A stretch of DNA of 64,000 nt, taken from Clavaria fumosa. Its lineage: Eukaryota > Basidiomycota > Agaricomycetes > Agaricales > Clavariaceae. The position numbers and the translations under genes are program-made. Positions 30,276 through 40,673 of the stretch are shown here, piece after piece; within the stretch, counting starts at the first letter, position 1, and each line of letters opens with the position of its first letter. Below the pieces are notes generated by a model that was given only the letters and a program-made list of their open reading frames with translations, searched no databases and had not been told where the DNA came from. The stretch is from NCBI GenBank assembly GCA_951802425.1, contig OX637800.1:3162001-3226000 (forward strand), read 5' to 3'.

Positions 30276-31593
30276 GAATGTACCAACCCTCCAGCACAGC
30301 GCGCAGAAGACATCCTGGGCAGACGACGTAGATGAGGATCTGGGTGCGTAAAAACTCATAGCACCGGGGAGTGTTACTAGTTCACACCCATTTCGCTCTT
30401 GTATCAAGAAGAAAAGCCTAGGAGCACCGAAGACTTCGTTGACGAGGGCGGCATACGGACAATCGTCGAGTACGCCGAGAACGAAAAAGGGAAGAATGTC
30501 AAGGTGCGGGGCTGCGCCCCTCTCTATCATCAATTCCGACCTTCCGGCTGAGCGTCATTCATTTCATTCCCCCCCTCCAACGCCCCGAGCAGATCACGCG
30601 CCGGACGAGACAGGTACTACTCAAGTCCGTCGTGGAGCACCAAGTCGCTGAGCGCCAGAAGTGGACCAAGTTTGGGAAGGAGCACGGGAAGAAGCCTGGG
30701 CCGGACCGCGCGACGACGACCGTCGCGGAGAGCCTCACGCTGAAGCTCACTGCGGGCAACAAGGTAAAGGATTTCACTACCCCCCATACACAGAAAGAAC
30801 ATCTGACGGACGTGGATTTTTGGCCGTGGTCTGGAGGCGGTCGAGCCTGAGCAGTCCGTCGAGGCGACGATCCGTGCGAATCTGGCGCGCAAGGGGGGCG
30901 GCAAGGTCGTGTGCAGGATGTGTAAGGGCGACCACTTCACCGCCAAATGCCCGTACCGCGACTCGCTCGCCGGGCTGGAGCAGAACCCCGGTGAGCCGCT
31001 ACCACCACCACCACTACCATCACCCACCTCCTCTTGCCGTGATCTCACTGATACTCAAAAAAAACCAGACCTCGGGCTCGACGACGACACCGCTCCGCCC
31101 CCAACAGACGCCGACGCCCCCCTCGCGGGCGGGGTTCCCGCACCCACCACCGGCGGTAAGTACGTCCCGCCGAGCATGCGCGGGGGCGTCCGCGGGCCGG
31201 GCGAGACGATGGGCGGGCGCACGGGCGGGGCAGCAGGCGGGCCGGGCGGGCTGCGGGACGACCTCCCCACGCTGCGCGTGACGAACATCTCCGAGGACAC
31301 GCAGGAGGCGGACCTGCGCGAGCTGTTCGGGCGCTTCGGGCGCGTCGCGCGCGTGTACGTCGGGCGCGACCGCGAGACGGGCGTCGGCAAGGGCTTTGCG
31401 TTCGTCAGCTTCGAGGAGCGCGCGGTCGCGCAGCGTGCGATGGAGAAGGTGCATGGACGCGGGTATGATAATCTGATTTTGAGCGTGCAGTGGTCGCGTG
31501 AGTGTTCTGTTTTTTCTCTGTCGAGGGTGGTTCTATTTTGCGTCTTCTGACCGCTCTCTGTCACCTGCAGAGCCGAGAGCAGACGGGAAATGA
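30276..31593 (+). CDS. TIF35: Translation initiation factor eIF3 subunit G
   Basis: Six supported exons; introns 30344-30408, 30504-30592, 30764-30836, 30991-31068 and 31498-31570. eIF3g is an RNA-binding subunit of eIF3 that promotes scanning and reinitiation. The order is as in the family: N-terminal TSWADDVDEDL (binds other eIF3 subunits), GGIRTIVEYA, RRTRQVLLKSVVEH, the zinc knuckle CRMCKGDHFTAKCPYRD, a Gly-rich linker, then one RRM with RNP2-like LRVTNI and RNP1 KGFAFVSF, and the tail QWSQPRADGK. The true start codon is not resolved. The first supported exon opens after an acceptor at 30275 and has no in-frame ATG, so a short upstream exon is likely. The third intron ends in GAG. Confidence 0.9.
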
Positions 31594-34500
31594 GCGCGGG
31601 GCCAGTAGGTCCTCCTGTCGTGGGCCCCTCTCTGTAACCCGGGGGTGCACGCAAAAAACTGGAGAGGTGCTGCATTCATCATCAATGAATCGACCGCTCA
31701 ATCACGGGTATTTACGACCCCCCCACACACATCATGTCTTGTACACTCGAAAAAAGAAAGTTTGCACGACGATGGTCAATCCAGCGTTTACTTTTATTTT
31801 CCAGTTTTTTCTCATTGTGCACGCGTGCATTCTCCTGCGAAATACGAAACCGTTCCCTCGTCCCGCACGTCAGGGTTCTCCGTCCTCACTGTAGCAACAA
31901 ATTGCTACCAACGCCATGTCAGAGACCCCAATCAGAAGGTGGCCAAGTCAAGAGGGCTGGTATTGACTAATACTGCGCATAAGGTCGGTCATACGGGAGC
32001 CAAGAGTCCCAGTACCGCACGTGGGTTACAACATATATAAAAATGATGTTAAAAGCGTTGGGCCACGTCAGAGACCCCCCAATCGGAAAAGACGTGTTGT
32101 CAAAGGCGCTGGATCGGCAAACAGGGCGCAGAAAGAATCAGGAGACCCCGCACCGTGCTGCACCGTGCCGCACGGGGGCTACAACCAACCATGCTATACA
32201 TCGACGCGACGTAAACGCGCTGGGTCCCCCCCTCCCAGCCAGCCGAGCACCAGGCGTCGTCCCGCGCCCCCGACGGCGCGCACGCACAGCCAGGAAACAG
32301 CGGCACGGCGAGCCGCCCCCGCCCTCCGCCCGAGGCCCCCAGACAGCCCGGGCCGGCGTGACAGCGGACAGCGGCCACTGCGGCTCTCTTGTCCGCAGGA
32401 CACGCGAAACCCCCGCGAGGAAGGGACCGCACACCGTCCGGGATGCGGGACAGCCCCCCCCTTTCCCAAACCACCCCGGATCGCGGAGCGGGGTGGGCGA
32501 GGGCGATCCCGACCCAGGACAGTGCTGCCTTGCTGCCTCACCCAGTCGAGCTCCCAGCGCCCGTCTCCTACCCCACCGCGCACGGCTGCCGCGACCCAGA
32601 GCGCAAGGCGCGAGGCGGCCACCAGGGCCACCAGAACCAGCAGAGCGAGCAGAACCAATCAACAGGACAGACAGGACAGGGACGACGCACCCCGACGACG
32701 ACGGGTGCGGTGTGCGATGTGCGATGCGGAGCAAGGCAGCCATGCGCACAGACGCCACCACGGGGGTACCTGCACCAGCGCCGCCGCCGCCGACGACGAC
32801 GACCCGATCGAGGGGGCGTGCGAGCATCAAGGGGACGCAAGGGGCAGACGCTGCCTTTCTCTGCCCCCCCCCCAGCAGGACCAGGGCCGGTGCGGGTGCG
32901 GGTGCCACCCCCCCCTCCCCCCCGAAGGCCGACCCTGCGTTCCGTTGCGATGGCGTCCCTGTCTCGCCTTTGTTCTTTCCCCGCTGCGACGACGGGAACG
33001 AGATGATGATACTTCTGCGGTTTCTTGTGTGGTCGTTGACGGGGGGAGACGCGCGCTGCTGTGCCATGCACCACATGCCCCCGGGCACGGTCCTTAGGTG
33101 ACGAAGGTGGAAGGTGGAAGGGCACGTCGCCTTCAACGAAAAGGAAAGAAAGGCTAGAACGGAAACGACAACGGGATGCCATCAAAGAAGAGAGAAGATC
33201 GACAACCAGGGCTAAACGATGGGCGACGCACGGGGGTTGGTTCTAAGGGACGCGCGCGGGTGCTCTGCCCTGCGGGGATTCACAACAAGGATGGGTTGTC
33301 TGTGTACGGAAGCAAAGGGGAGGGGGTTAATCCATGTGCTAAGAAGGAATCGATGTGTTGATCAGTCCTGATTGACGTGTTCCGGCTTTTGGTTCTTGTA
33401 GTTTTTTGTAGTAGCCCGAGTTCGTTATTTCCTCTTGTCCGGTCTGTTGCCCTTTCCTCCCATCCAGGCACTTTTGTGATTCATTCAGGAAATGAATGAA
33501 TGAAATGAAACAACGAAACAACGGAGTTGCTTTGAAAGCGAGAAGAATGAAATGATGAATAAATTTGAGGATATAAAAAAATGGAGAGAGAGAGATCTTA
33601 TCAACGATCTTTTACAGAAAGAGAAAGAAAGAAAGAAAGAAGAGAGACCGTGATCAAGGAATCAAGGAACGACAAAAGGGACCGACACACTAGTGCTTCC
33701 CGCTTCACACTCAACCTCGCCCTCGCGGCCCCTTGCTCGGGTAGATCTAGAGAACGACACTATACGTAGTCGCGTACGTACGAACGGGTCCAATTATTAC
33801 TGCACCATCACGCAGCGCTCTCTCACCCTCACCCGACGGGCCGGCGACCCACGCTCAGCGCGCATGCATGTCCACCCGCGCGGACGTAATAGCGATGTCA
33901 ACCGGCGTCAGAAAAACATTCACGATGTCGGGGGGCGTGCAAAGATCCCCCCCCACCCATGTCCCGCGGAGTAGCGCCGGCGGCGTGTGCTGTGTGTGTG
34001 TATACGCGTGTGTGTGCGTGTGCGTGTGTGCGTCCCTGCGGCCGCTGTTCGCCTCAGTCCGTGGCGTGGTGGGGGGTGGGTGTGTTTTGTGGGTGTGGGG
34101 TGATCATTGGGTCGATCATGGAGGTGGTCATGGCCCAAACGCACGCGGCGCATGGTCCACGCTGCTCCATCTAGACAGTTCCGTCTAACCAGCATGATTG
34201 AGCGCACGACGCTTTTTTTTCTCCCATAACGATACATTCAAATTCATCAGTCTGGCACTGCAGGCTGGCAGACGCGTGGAGGCGGGCATGGGAACGTGGG
34301 AGCACGTCACGCGCCGCTAGACACGAGAAGCAATACAGACAGGATGACGACACTACAGGCGTGTCTTATCCGCTAGACTGGCAGCACGCCCGGGCGCCCC
34401 GCTTGTGCGGTGAACATGGGTGTGTTGTTGACGTGATGACGCCTACTTCCCTTCGCTATATGACTAGAAGCGTTGCGCACATGTGAATGCGAGTGTGCAC

Positions 34501-35289
34501 ATGCGGTGATAACGCGATAACGTGTTGAGTCGGCCGACTGTACCACCAGTGTTTGCCACTAGACCCTCTTGCCTGACATAATATAATCATTCTCTATTCG
34601 ACTGAGATGATCACGGTGCTAGGCTGTGTGTGACGACGGAGAACGATGATGACGGGCAGAGAATGCAGAGAGGCAGTAGCGAAACCGCGCCTACCTACCA
34701 ACCAACCAATCAGTCTAACAACAGCGCTGAGACGGATCACCCACATTTCCCCACCACAGAATGAAGAGACGCCTAAGGGGGTATCGCCGGGTGAAGAGGG
34801 AAAAGGGCATTTATCTAATTCAAGCGTGGGTAAGTGAGTTGTGTGCACTGATCGAGTGAAGTTAGAGAGATCCCCCACTCAGATGGGATGTGTTTATACA
34901 CCCTCACCAAGAACGGAAGCCCTTTTACTTTGCTCTACACTAACCTTTACTTCAATGTATAGAAACGGATACTTTTATTATTATCGTTCACCTGTTCACT
35001 CTTTCCATCAAAGATATTTATATCAAACGTTGATAACCAGTAACGGGAACAGTAAAAGAAAGAGAGAGAAGAGAAGGTATCAAATAAACGGGCACAGTAA
35101 ATAGCGGTGGTAAACCACGGGTAAAAAGGATTAACCCCTACCTCTACCCCCTACTACACCATTACCACTACCACTACTAGAAGAACAACACCATCCAAAT
35201 ATATAATATCTATTACGTTATAACAATCCAACCCTGTTCTATTTTTAACCAATTTCCCACCTTATTATCGCTTCTTCTTTACCCTTCCT
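31594..35289. other. Gene-poor, low-complexity intergenic region
   Basis: About 3.7 kb without a supported gene. At 32040-33100 it is very GC-rich and long frames stay open on both strands at once, which points to composition and not coding. It also has a GAAAGAAAGAAAG tract (33618-33640) and a GT-rich stretch (33985-34030). A short direct repeat, GTCAGAGACCCC plus AATC(A/G)GAA, occurs near 31918 and 32068, 150 bp apart. It probably includes the long 5' regulatory region of the HMG-box gene. Confidence 0.6.
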
Positions 35290-35384
35290 CTTTACCCTCT
35301 CTCACTCCTCTCTCACTCCTCACTCCTCTCACTCCTCTTCTCCCTCTCTCTTAACGCTCTTCACTGAGCGACTACGTCCATTCA
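35290..35384 (+). promoter_or_regulatory. CT-rich tract before the HMG-box gene
   Basis: A strongly pyrimidine-rich stretch of repeated CTCTCACTCCT-type motifs ends about 30 bp before the ATG at 35385. Pyrimidine tracts near the transcription start are common in promoters of well-expressed filamentous fungal genes; the role here is inferred from position. Confidence 0.5.
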
Positions 35385-37586
35385 ATGGCCGTCCTCTCTC
35401 CAATAACGCATTCCCGTAAGCTATCTCTCTTTCTCAATCTCACACACTCCCCCCCCCCCCCGCTCACCATCACCGCCCATCCCATCACAGCCCTGCGCTC
35501 CCCACACTCCCAACCACCCGTCGCGATACACGACTCTCTTCCAGGTAACCCCCTCCACGCCATCTTGTTCGCCCCAAACGTTACCCCCATCACTTTCAAC
35601 GACCCTCCCACCTCCCCTTCTACCCCACCAAAGGCCATCCTCTTCCCCCCTTGCCCTGCTTCTCCCACCGGCGCTAGCTCTTGCGACAGCCTCTCCCCCT
35701 CCCCCTCCCCTTCACCCTGCGTCACCACCCCCACGAACACCAGCGCTACCCCAAGCGCCGATTCCACCACCGGCACCTCCCCGCCCCGCCCACACAAGCC
35801 CCCCCACACGCACCACGGCGCACGCAAGCCCTCAGGGCACATCCCGCGCCCGCCCAACGCGTTCATCCTCTTCCGCTCGTCCTTCATCCGCAACCAGCAC
35901 GTCTCCACCGCCGTCGAGACAAACCACTCCACCCTCTCCAAGATCATCGGCCTCACTTGGCAGCACCTCCCCCACGAGGAACGCCAGGTATGGCATGCCA
36001 AGGCCCGCGCCGCACTCGACGAGCATAAACGGCGTTACCCACAGTACGCCTTCCGTCCCCTCCACTCGCGCGCCGCCGGCGCCAACGCCGCGTCCGGCGG
36101 CGCTAACAGCCCCACCTGCAAGCGCAGCAGCGGTAACGGGACCAGCGGCAACACGGGCGCCATGACCACCTCCACTACTACCACCTCCACCACCTCCACT
36201 ACCACCACCACCAAGCCCGAGAAACGCAAAGTGCGCGAAGTCGGCCCAAAAGACCTGAAACGCTGCGCCAAGATCGCGGAGCTGCTCGTCGTCGGCATCA
36301 AGGGCGCCGCCCTCGACGCGGCAGTGCGCGAGTTCGACGCGACGCACGTCCCCGAAATCATCACGCGCTTCGAGGCGCCGCTGACCGCGCGCATGTACCG
36401 CCGCGGGTCGTCCGCGCCCGTCCCCGACGCGCGGGAGGAGAACGAGCGCGAGAGGGAGCGCGAGCGGGAGCGCGAGGAGGAGCGGCGGTGCAAGCGGCGC
36501 AAGAAGGCGCGTGCGTCGAGCTCGCAGCCGACTCGCAAGTCGGCCGTCTCGGCTGTCCCTACTGTTGTTCCGGCCGTCGCTGTCGCCACCCCGACCCCGA
36601 CCCTGACCCCGGCGCGGAGGCTCACCTTCGCGCGCCGCGCGAGCCCGCCCCCCGCGCTCAAGCTCGAGGCGTTCTCCATCCCCCCGAGCCCGACGGCCAC
36701 CGCGTTCGCGCCGACGCCGATGTCCGCGACGATGCCCCCGGCGGATCCGGCGGCTTACACGTTCCCGCTCGATGAGGCGCTCTCGCAGGAGCTGCATGCG
36801 TTCTCGTTCGCGCAGCCGTCTTCACGCTCATCGATGGGCGGCTCCTCCTCCTCCTCCTCGTCGTGCTCGTCCGCGTCGTCTGTGTCTTCGCCGTCGCCCC
36901 CGCCCCCGCTCACCCCGACGACCACCGGGTTCGAAATGTTCGCGCCGTACCCGACGCACCACCACCTCCATCTCCAGCACCAGCTGCAACACCTCCAGCA
37001 GCACCCACACCAGCTGCAACACCACCACCACCAGCACCAGCAGCACCGTCAGCACCAGCACCAGCACCAGCACCAGCACCAGCACCTCCCACACCCGCTC
37101 TCCATCGACACGTCGCTCGCGCTCCCGCTGCTGGACAACCATAGCAACGCCAGCCACGCACACTGGACCGCGTCGATGTGTTCGCCGCTGTCCGCGCCCG
37201 CGACGCCGGACTGCTACTCCGCGACGGCGTCGCTGCACAGTCCGATTGACCCGCTGTTCTCGGCGGCAGCGGCTGGGTTCTCGTCGCCGTTTGACGGGTT
37301 CGAGATGCACCAGCAGCAGATGTATGCCATGGACGCCATGGACGTACACCCCCTGTCGCCGCTCCCCCCGCTTGCCGTCGACGACGTCTCACAGCAGCAT
37401 CATCAGCAGCAGCAGCTCGGGTACGCCCCGTACGCGGCGGTGGCCAAGGAGACGGCGGGGTACTACGCTGCGCCTCATTCGCAGCCGCAGTCGCAGCCGC
37501 AGCCGTCGTCATACATGGCCCCGATGGACATGGCGTTCACGGCCTTTATGGCGTCTGTGTCCGAGGGTTTGCCGTATGCGCTTTGA
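35385..37586 (+). CDS. HMG-box transcription factor (MATA_HMG type)
   Basis: Intron-free frame of 733 residues. After a Pro/Ser/Thr-rich N-terminus, residues about 148-222 form a single sequence-specific HMG box of the fungal mating-type/STE11/ROX1 type (HIPRPPNAFILFRSSFIRNQ, LSKIIGLTWQHLPHEER, WHAKARAALDEHKRRYPQY). The RPxNAF(I/M)L(F/Y)R start is the family signature. A basic patch follows (KPEKRKVREVGPKDLKR), then a segment REFDATHVPEIITRFEAPLT that looks conserved, an Arg/Glu-rich helix, and a His/Gln-rich region (about residues 524-568). Such proteins bind TTTGT/ACAAT-type DNA and control mating, pheromone response or fruiting in basidiomycetes; which one applies here is not visible. The base composition is markedly GC-rich. 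Confidence 0.88.
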   Translation: MAVLSPITHSRKLSLFLNLTHSPPPPLTITAHPITALRSPHSQPPVAIHDSLPGNPLHAILFAPNVTPITFNDPPTSPSTPPKAILFPPCPASPTGASSCDSLSPSPSPSPCVTTPTNTSATPSADSTTGTSPPRPHKPPHTHHGARKPSGHIPRPPNAFILFRSSFIRNQHVSTAVETNHSTLSKIIGLTWQHLPHEERQVWHAKARAALDEHKRRYPQYAFRPLHSRAAGANAASGGANSPTCKRSSGNGTSGNTGAMTTSTTTTSTTSTTTTTKPEKRKVREVGPKDLKRCAKIAELLVVGIKGAALDAAVREFDATHVPEIITRFEAPLTARMYRRGSSAPVPDAREENEREREREREREEERRCKRRKKARASSSQPTRKSAVSAVPTVVPAVAVATPTPTLTPARRLTFARRASPPPALKLEAFSIPPSPTATAFAPTPMSATMPPADPAAYTFPLDEALSQELHAFSFAQPSSRSSMGGSSSSSSSCSSASSVSSPSPPPPLTPTTTGFEMFAPYPTHHHLHLQHQLQHLQQHPHQLQHHHHQHQQHRQHQHQHQHQHQHLPHPLSIDTSLALPLLDNHSNASHAHWTASMCSPLSAPATPDCYSATASLHSPIDPLFSAAAAGFSSPFDGFEMHQQQMYAMDAMDVHPLSPLPPLAVDDVSQQHHQQQQLGYAPYAAVAKETAGYYAAPHSQPQSQPQPSSYMAPMDMAFTAFMASVSEGLPYAL

Positions 37587-40140
37587 AGGAGGGGGCGGAG
37601 CGGAGCCGCTCATATGGTCTATGGACTTTTTGTTTGTTTGTTTCCTTTCAGTCTGCCGCTTCCCCCTTCTCAGCCTCGGACTCTGCCACCGTACGCTACA
37701 CCCTCCACCGCCCGCCGCCTGCGTAGTTCCTGTGTGGCGCCTCTACGCCCGCACGCTCCGCGCCATGCCCTGTATCACGCCACGCCTTGCACCCACGCCC
37801 TCGCCCACGCCCTGCACTCACCATGCCCCAAAGTGTATCAAAGCCTCCCCCTAAAAAGATTCTCGGCGTCTCCGGCTCCCTTACTCTCCTTGCTTACTCT
37901 CTTTTTCCTTTTTTTCCTTCTTTGTGCGAGACGGGGTTGGGACCCCCCCTTTTTTTTCGTTCGTCCCGATGATTACCCTTGATTTTATTTTTTTACTTGT
38001 TTGCTTCTTTTTTGGTGACCCACATATTGGTCTTCCACATACCACCTATCACCCGTTGCATACATATATCTTTTTCTTTCGTTCAGTAGAAACCAAATAC
38101 CTCCTTCTCGAGTCGCTTGGGCACAGCGCCAAAAAATGTGTCTCCCCCATTACCTTTATTCGTGTATATATCTGTGCGGTTGTTGTTGCTTACTTGCTTG
38201 CCTTGCCTTGCCTTGCCTTGCCTTTCCTTCTTGTCCTGTGTGTGTGCTCCTATCCCCCCATGTGTGCGTTCGTCTGTTTTTGGCCATTGTTGTTTGGTAG
38301 TTACGTACGTACACCCCCACCGCTGTATCAAATAATAATTTCTTTTTCTTTATCTTTATACTTTCGCCGTGAATGGGCCGGTCTTGTGTGTGTGATGTGG
38401 ATGTGATGATCGGGAACGTGGTCTGGGCACGTGTTGGCGCTAAGCGGACGACGTGTTGACGTTGACGTTTTGGCTCCCTCTCTGCTGCTTTAGCCTTGGT
38501 TGGGGATAAGGATAAGATTCGTTGGAGCGGAGGGTACCACCAGCCCTGGCTGCCGTGCGTTGCGTGTGTGCGTTGCGTGGGTTAGGGTGCGCTCTAATCC
38601 CCAGCCGGGGGCGTGGCGTGCTCCGTGTCGGCACGCAGATCCGCATTACTGTATCTTGGGCTGGAGTCTCCGTTCCGTGTGTGTGTGTGTGTCTCCGTCC
38701 CACAGGAGGTGTGTGTGTGCAACATTCCTCTTCCTCTTCCTTCTCCGTATTTCATCTTTCTTTCCCCTGTTCCCTGTTCCTTTTCGCACTTGCCAGCCCA
38801 GCCCGCGTGTCGTTCCCTCCACCACCACCTCTTCCTGATCCTCCTGATCCCCCTTGTTCTTTTCGCGGCGGCCCACCCACCCACCGCGCTGGTGCGATCG
38901 ATCAGCTGGAGTTTCTTTCCGAGTGGCTGGTGCGCCCGTTCCGCAAGTGCAGCTGCAGCTGCAAAAGCCGCAACTTGCCTAGCCCACGGATAAAGGACAC
39001 CCCCACGCGGCGCCGTGGCGCGAGGGGTCTGTCTGACTGTCTCCCGGCGTCCATGCGTCTCACCCGCGTCTCACTCGCGTCGTTCCCCCCGCTCGCTCGC
39101 TGGGTGCGTCACTGCAATCATCTTTTTTTTTTTTCTTTCTTTCTTTTTTTTCTTTCTGGCCTCACCACCACCTCACCGTCGGGCGATGCGTGTGCGTGTG
39201 CGTGTGTGCGTGTGCAGACGCGCGTTGTGCAGACCGTGACGTGCGTGCCCCCGCCATCCGTCGTTGTTGCCACAGACCACCCCGTCCCTCACCCAGGCCG
39301 GTGCTAGAGGAGGAGGAGCCCGGGACTGGGACTGGACTGGGCGTCTGGTGGTCCTGTCAATTTTCCGTCCCCCCCCCCCCAACCCCTTTTCTGTGGTGGG
39401 CCACCGGCTGGCTGGGTGCCTGCCCGTCAAAGCCCCTCTCTCCTCTTTGCCGTGCTCCCCCCTGAGCTGGCCTGTCCGATCGATCAGGCGGACGTATCTA
39501 AGTGGCCGTGCCTCGTCTGTAGCCGCCCAGTCCAGCCCACGGAGGGGTCCCAGCCCACTGGTCTAGTAAGGAGGCCCACGCGGGCCGCGGCGCACGGTTT
39601 ATTTTATTTTATTTTTTTCCCCGCGGCCCCCCACCGCGTCGTATCTCCCCCCCCCCCCCCCCCCCCGGGCGCGCTCGGGCGGAGGCACCTGTTATTTTTC
39701 TTTCTTCGTTTGTTCTCTCGCCTCGCCGCTAGTTGCTTTTTGGTGGTGGTGGTTGTTTCTGTTTAGAAGCTAGATCTGCCAGGACAGGGCAGGACAGGAC
39801 CCTTCTTCTTCCTCCTTCCTCCTCCACACGTGGCTGCGTGCCGCCGGCGATCCACTCGGACCTTGGCGCCACGCGAGACACCACGCCTCTGCACCTCCCA
39901 AAAAACAAGAAAAGGAGTTAGCCGCACACGCGCGTGTTGACGGCGCCCGGGGACACCGAAAGCGTTACCGCGAGGCTTGGCACGAGAATGAGAAGAAGGA
40001 AAGGAAGAAAAAAAAAGGCTCCTCACCCCGCCACGGGACATCTCTCGCTGTATGCTCTCGCCGGGTCTTTTTTTGTTGTTGGAGGCAGCAACTCGGAAAG
40101 CTGCTGACATGAGTTGGTGGTCCATTGCAGGAGAAAGGCG
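37587..40140. other. HMG-box gene 3' region and low-complexity intergenic DNA
   Basis: No gene is supported. There are many pyrimidine runs (C tract near 39644-39666; T tracts near 37951 and 39123), a (CCTTG)n pentanucleotide at about 38200-38222 and GT-rich patches at about 38680-38720 and 39185-39215. Frames of up to 261 codons here have no domain-like content. Confidence 0.6.
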
Positions 40141-40673
40141 AACATCAGAAAAGTCCATCTGCTATTGGTGCTATCAGTACTACTCTGTAGACAAATATAG
40201 TTCTATATAGCCCTAGTAGCCAGTGGTTTTTTTCCTGATGAACTTGAGAACCCAACAATGTGGAAAGGGAATAGAGGAGTCCTGTATTCTCTTTTTTCCA
40301 TTTTTTAAAAATTGAGTTCTGGTGAAGAGTCATGTTGAGGTTGTGGCAGTTGTGTTTCAAAGTATAGTCACTCTACCTTGTACAGCATGCATATACAATT
40401 GCTCTCATCATTTTCACAATAAGTTTCTGCATCATCCTTGGACCTCCTGACATGACACCTATCGGCATCTGGCACCTTCACAATCTAGTTCAGCCCAATT
40501 GTCAGTTTTCTACCATCTATGTCTCATTACCATTCACTAAAAATGCAGTCAAGAGAAAAGCAGCAGCAGTGACATTGGTGACGGCTTCAAATAAGAGAAA
40601 GAAAAAGGACTAGACATTAGATACAGTGTACGTGTTGATGGTCAATGTTGGTGCTTGAAGAAAAAGATAAGGA
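40141..40673. other. Intergenic region, CG-poor
   Basis: About 530 bp of AT-rich, CG-poor sequence between the low-complexity region and the MAD1 stop. It resembles transposon-derived DNA in composition but has no recognisable feature. The last part should be the MAD1 3' UTR. Confidence 0.4.

Noticed and set aside
30228..30533. A 101-codon minus-strand frame ending in a CxxC-like CVHCGHVA
   Set aside because: It is antisense to the first two eIF3g exons, which encode the conserved WADDVDED and GGIRTIVEYA segments.
32021..33136. Open frames of 330-360 codons on both strands in the GC-rich intergenic region
   Set aside because: They overlap one another in several frames and both strands, are Pro/Arg/Gly-rich without domains, and stay open simply because GC-rich DNA has few stops.
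38522..39307. A 261-codon plus-strand frame
   Set aside because: Composition of GT- and CT-rich simple sequence; overlaps other open frames and has no recognisable motif.
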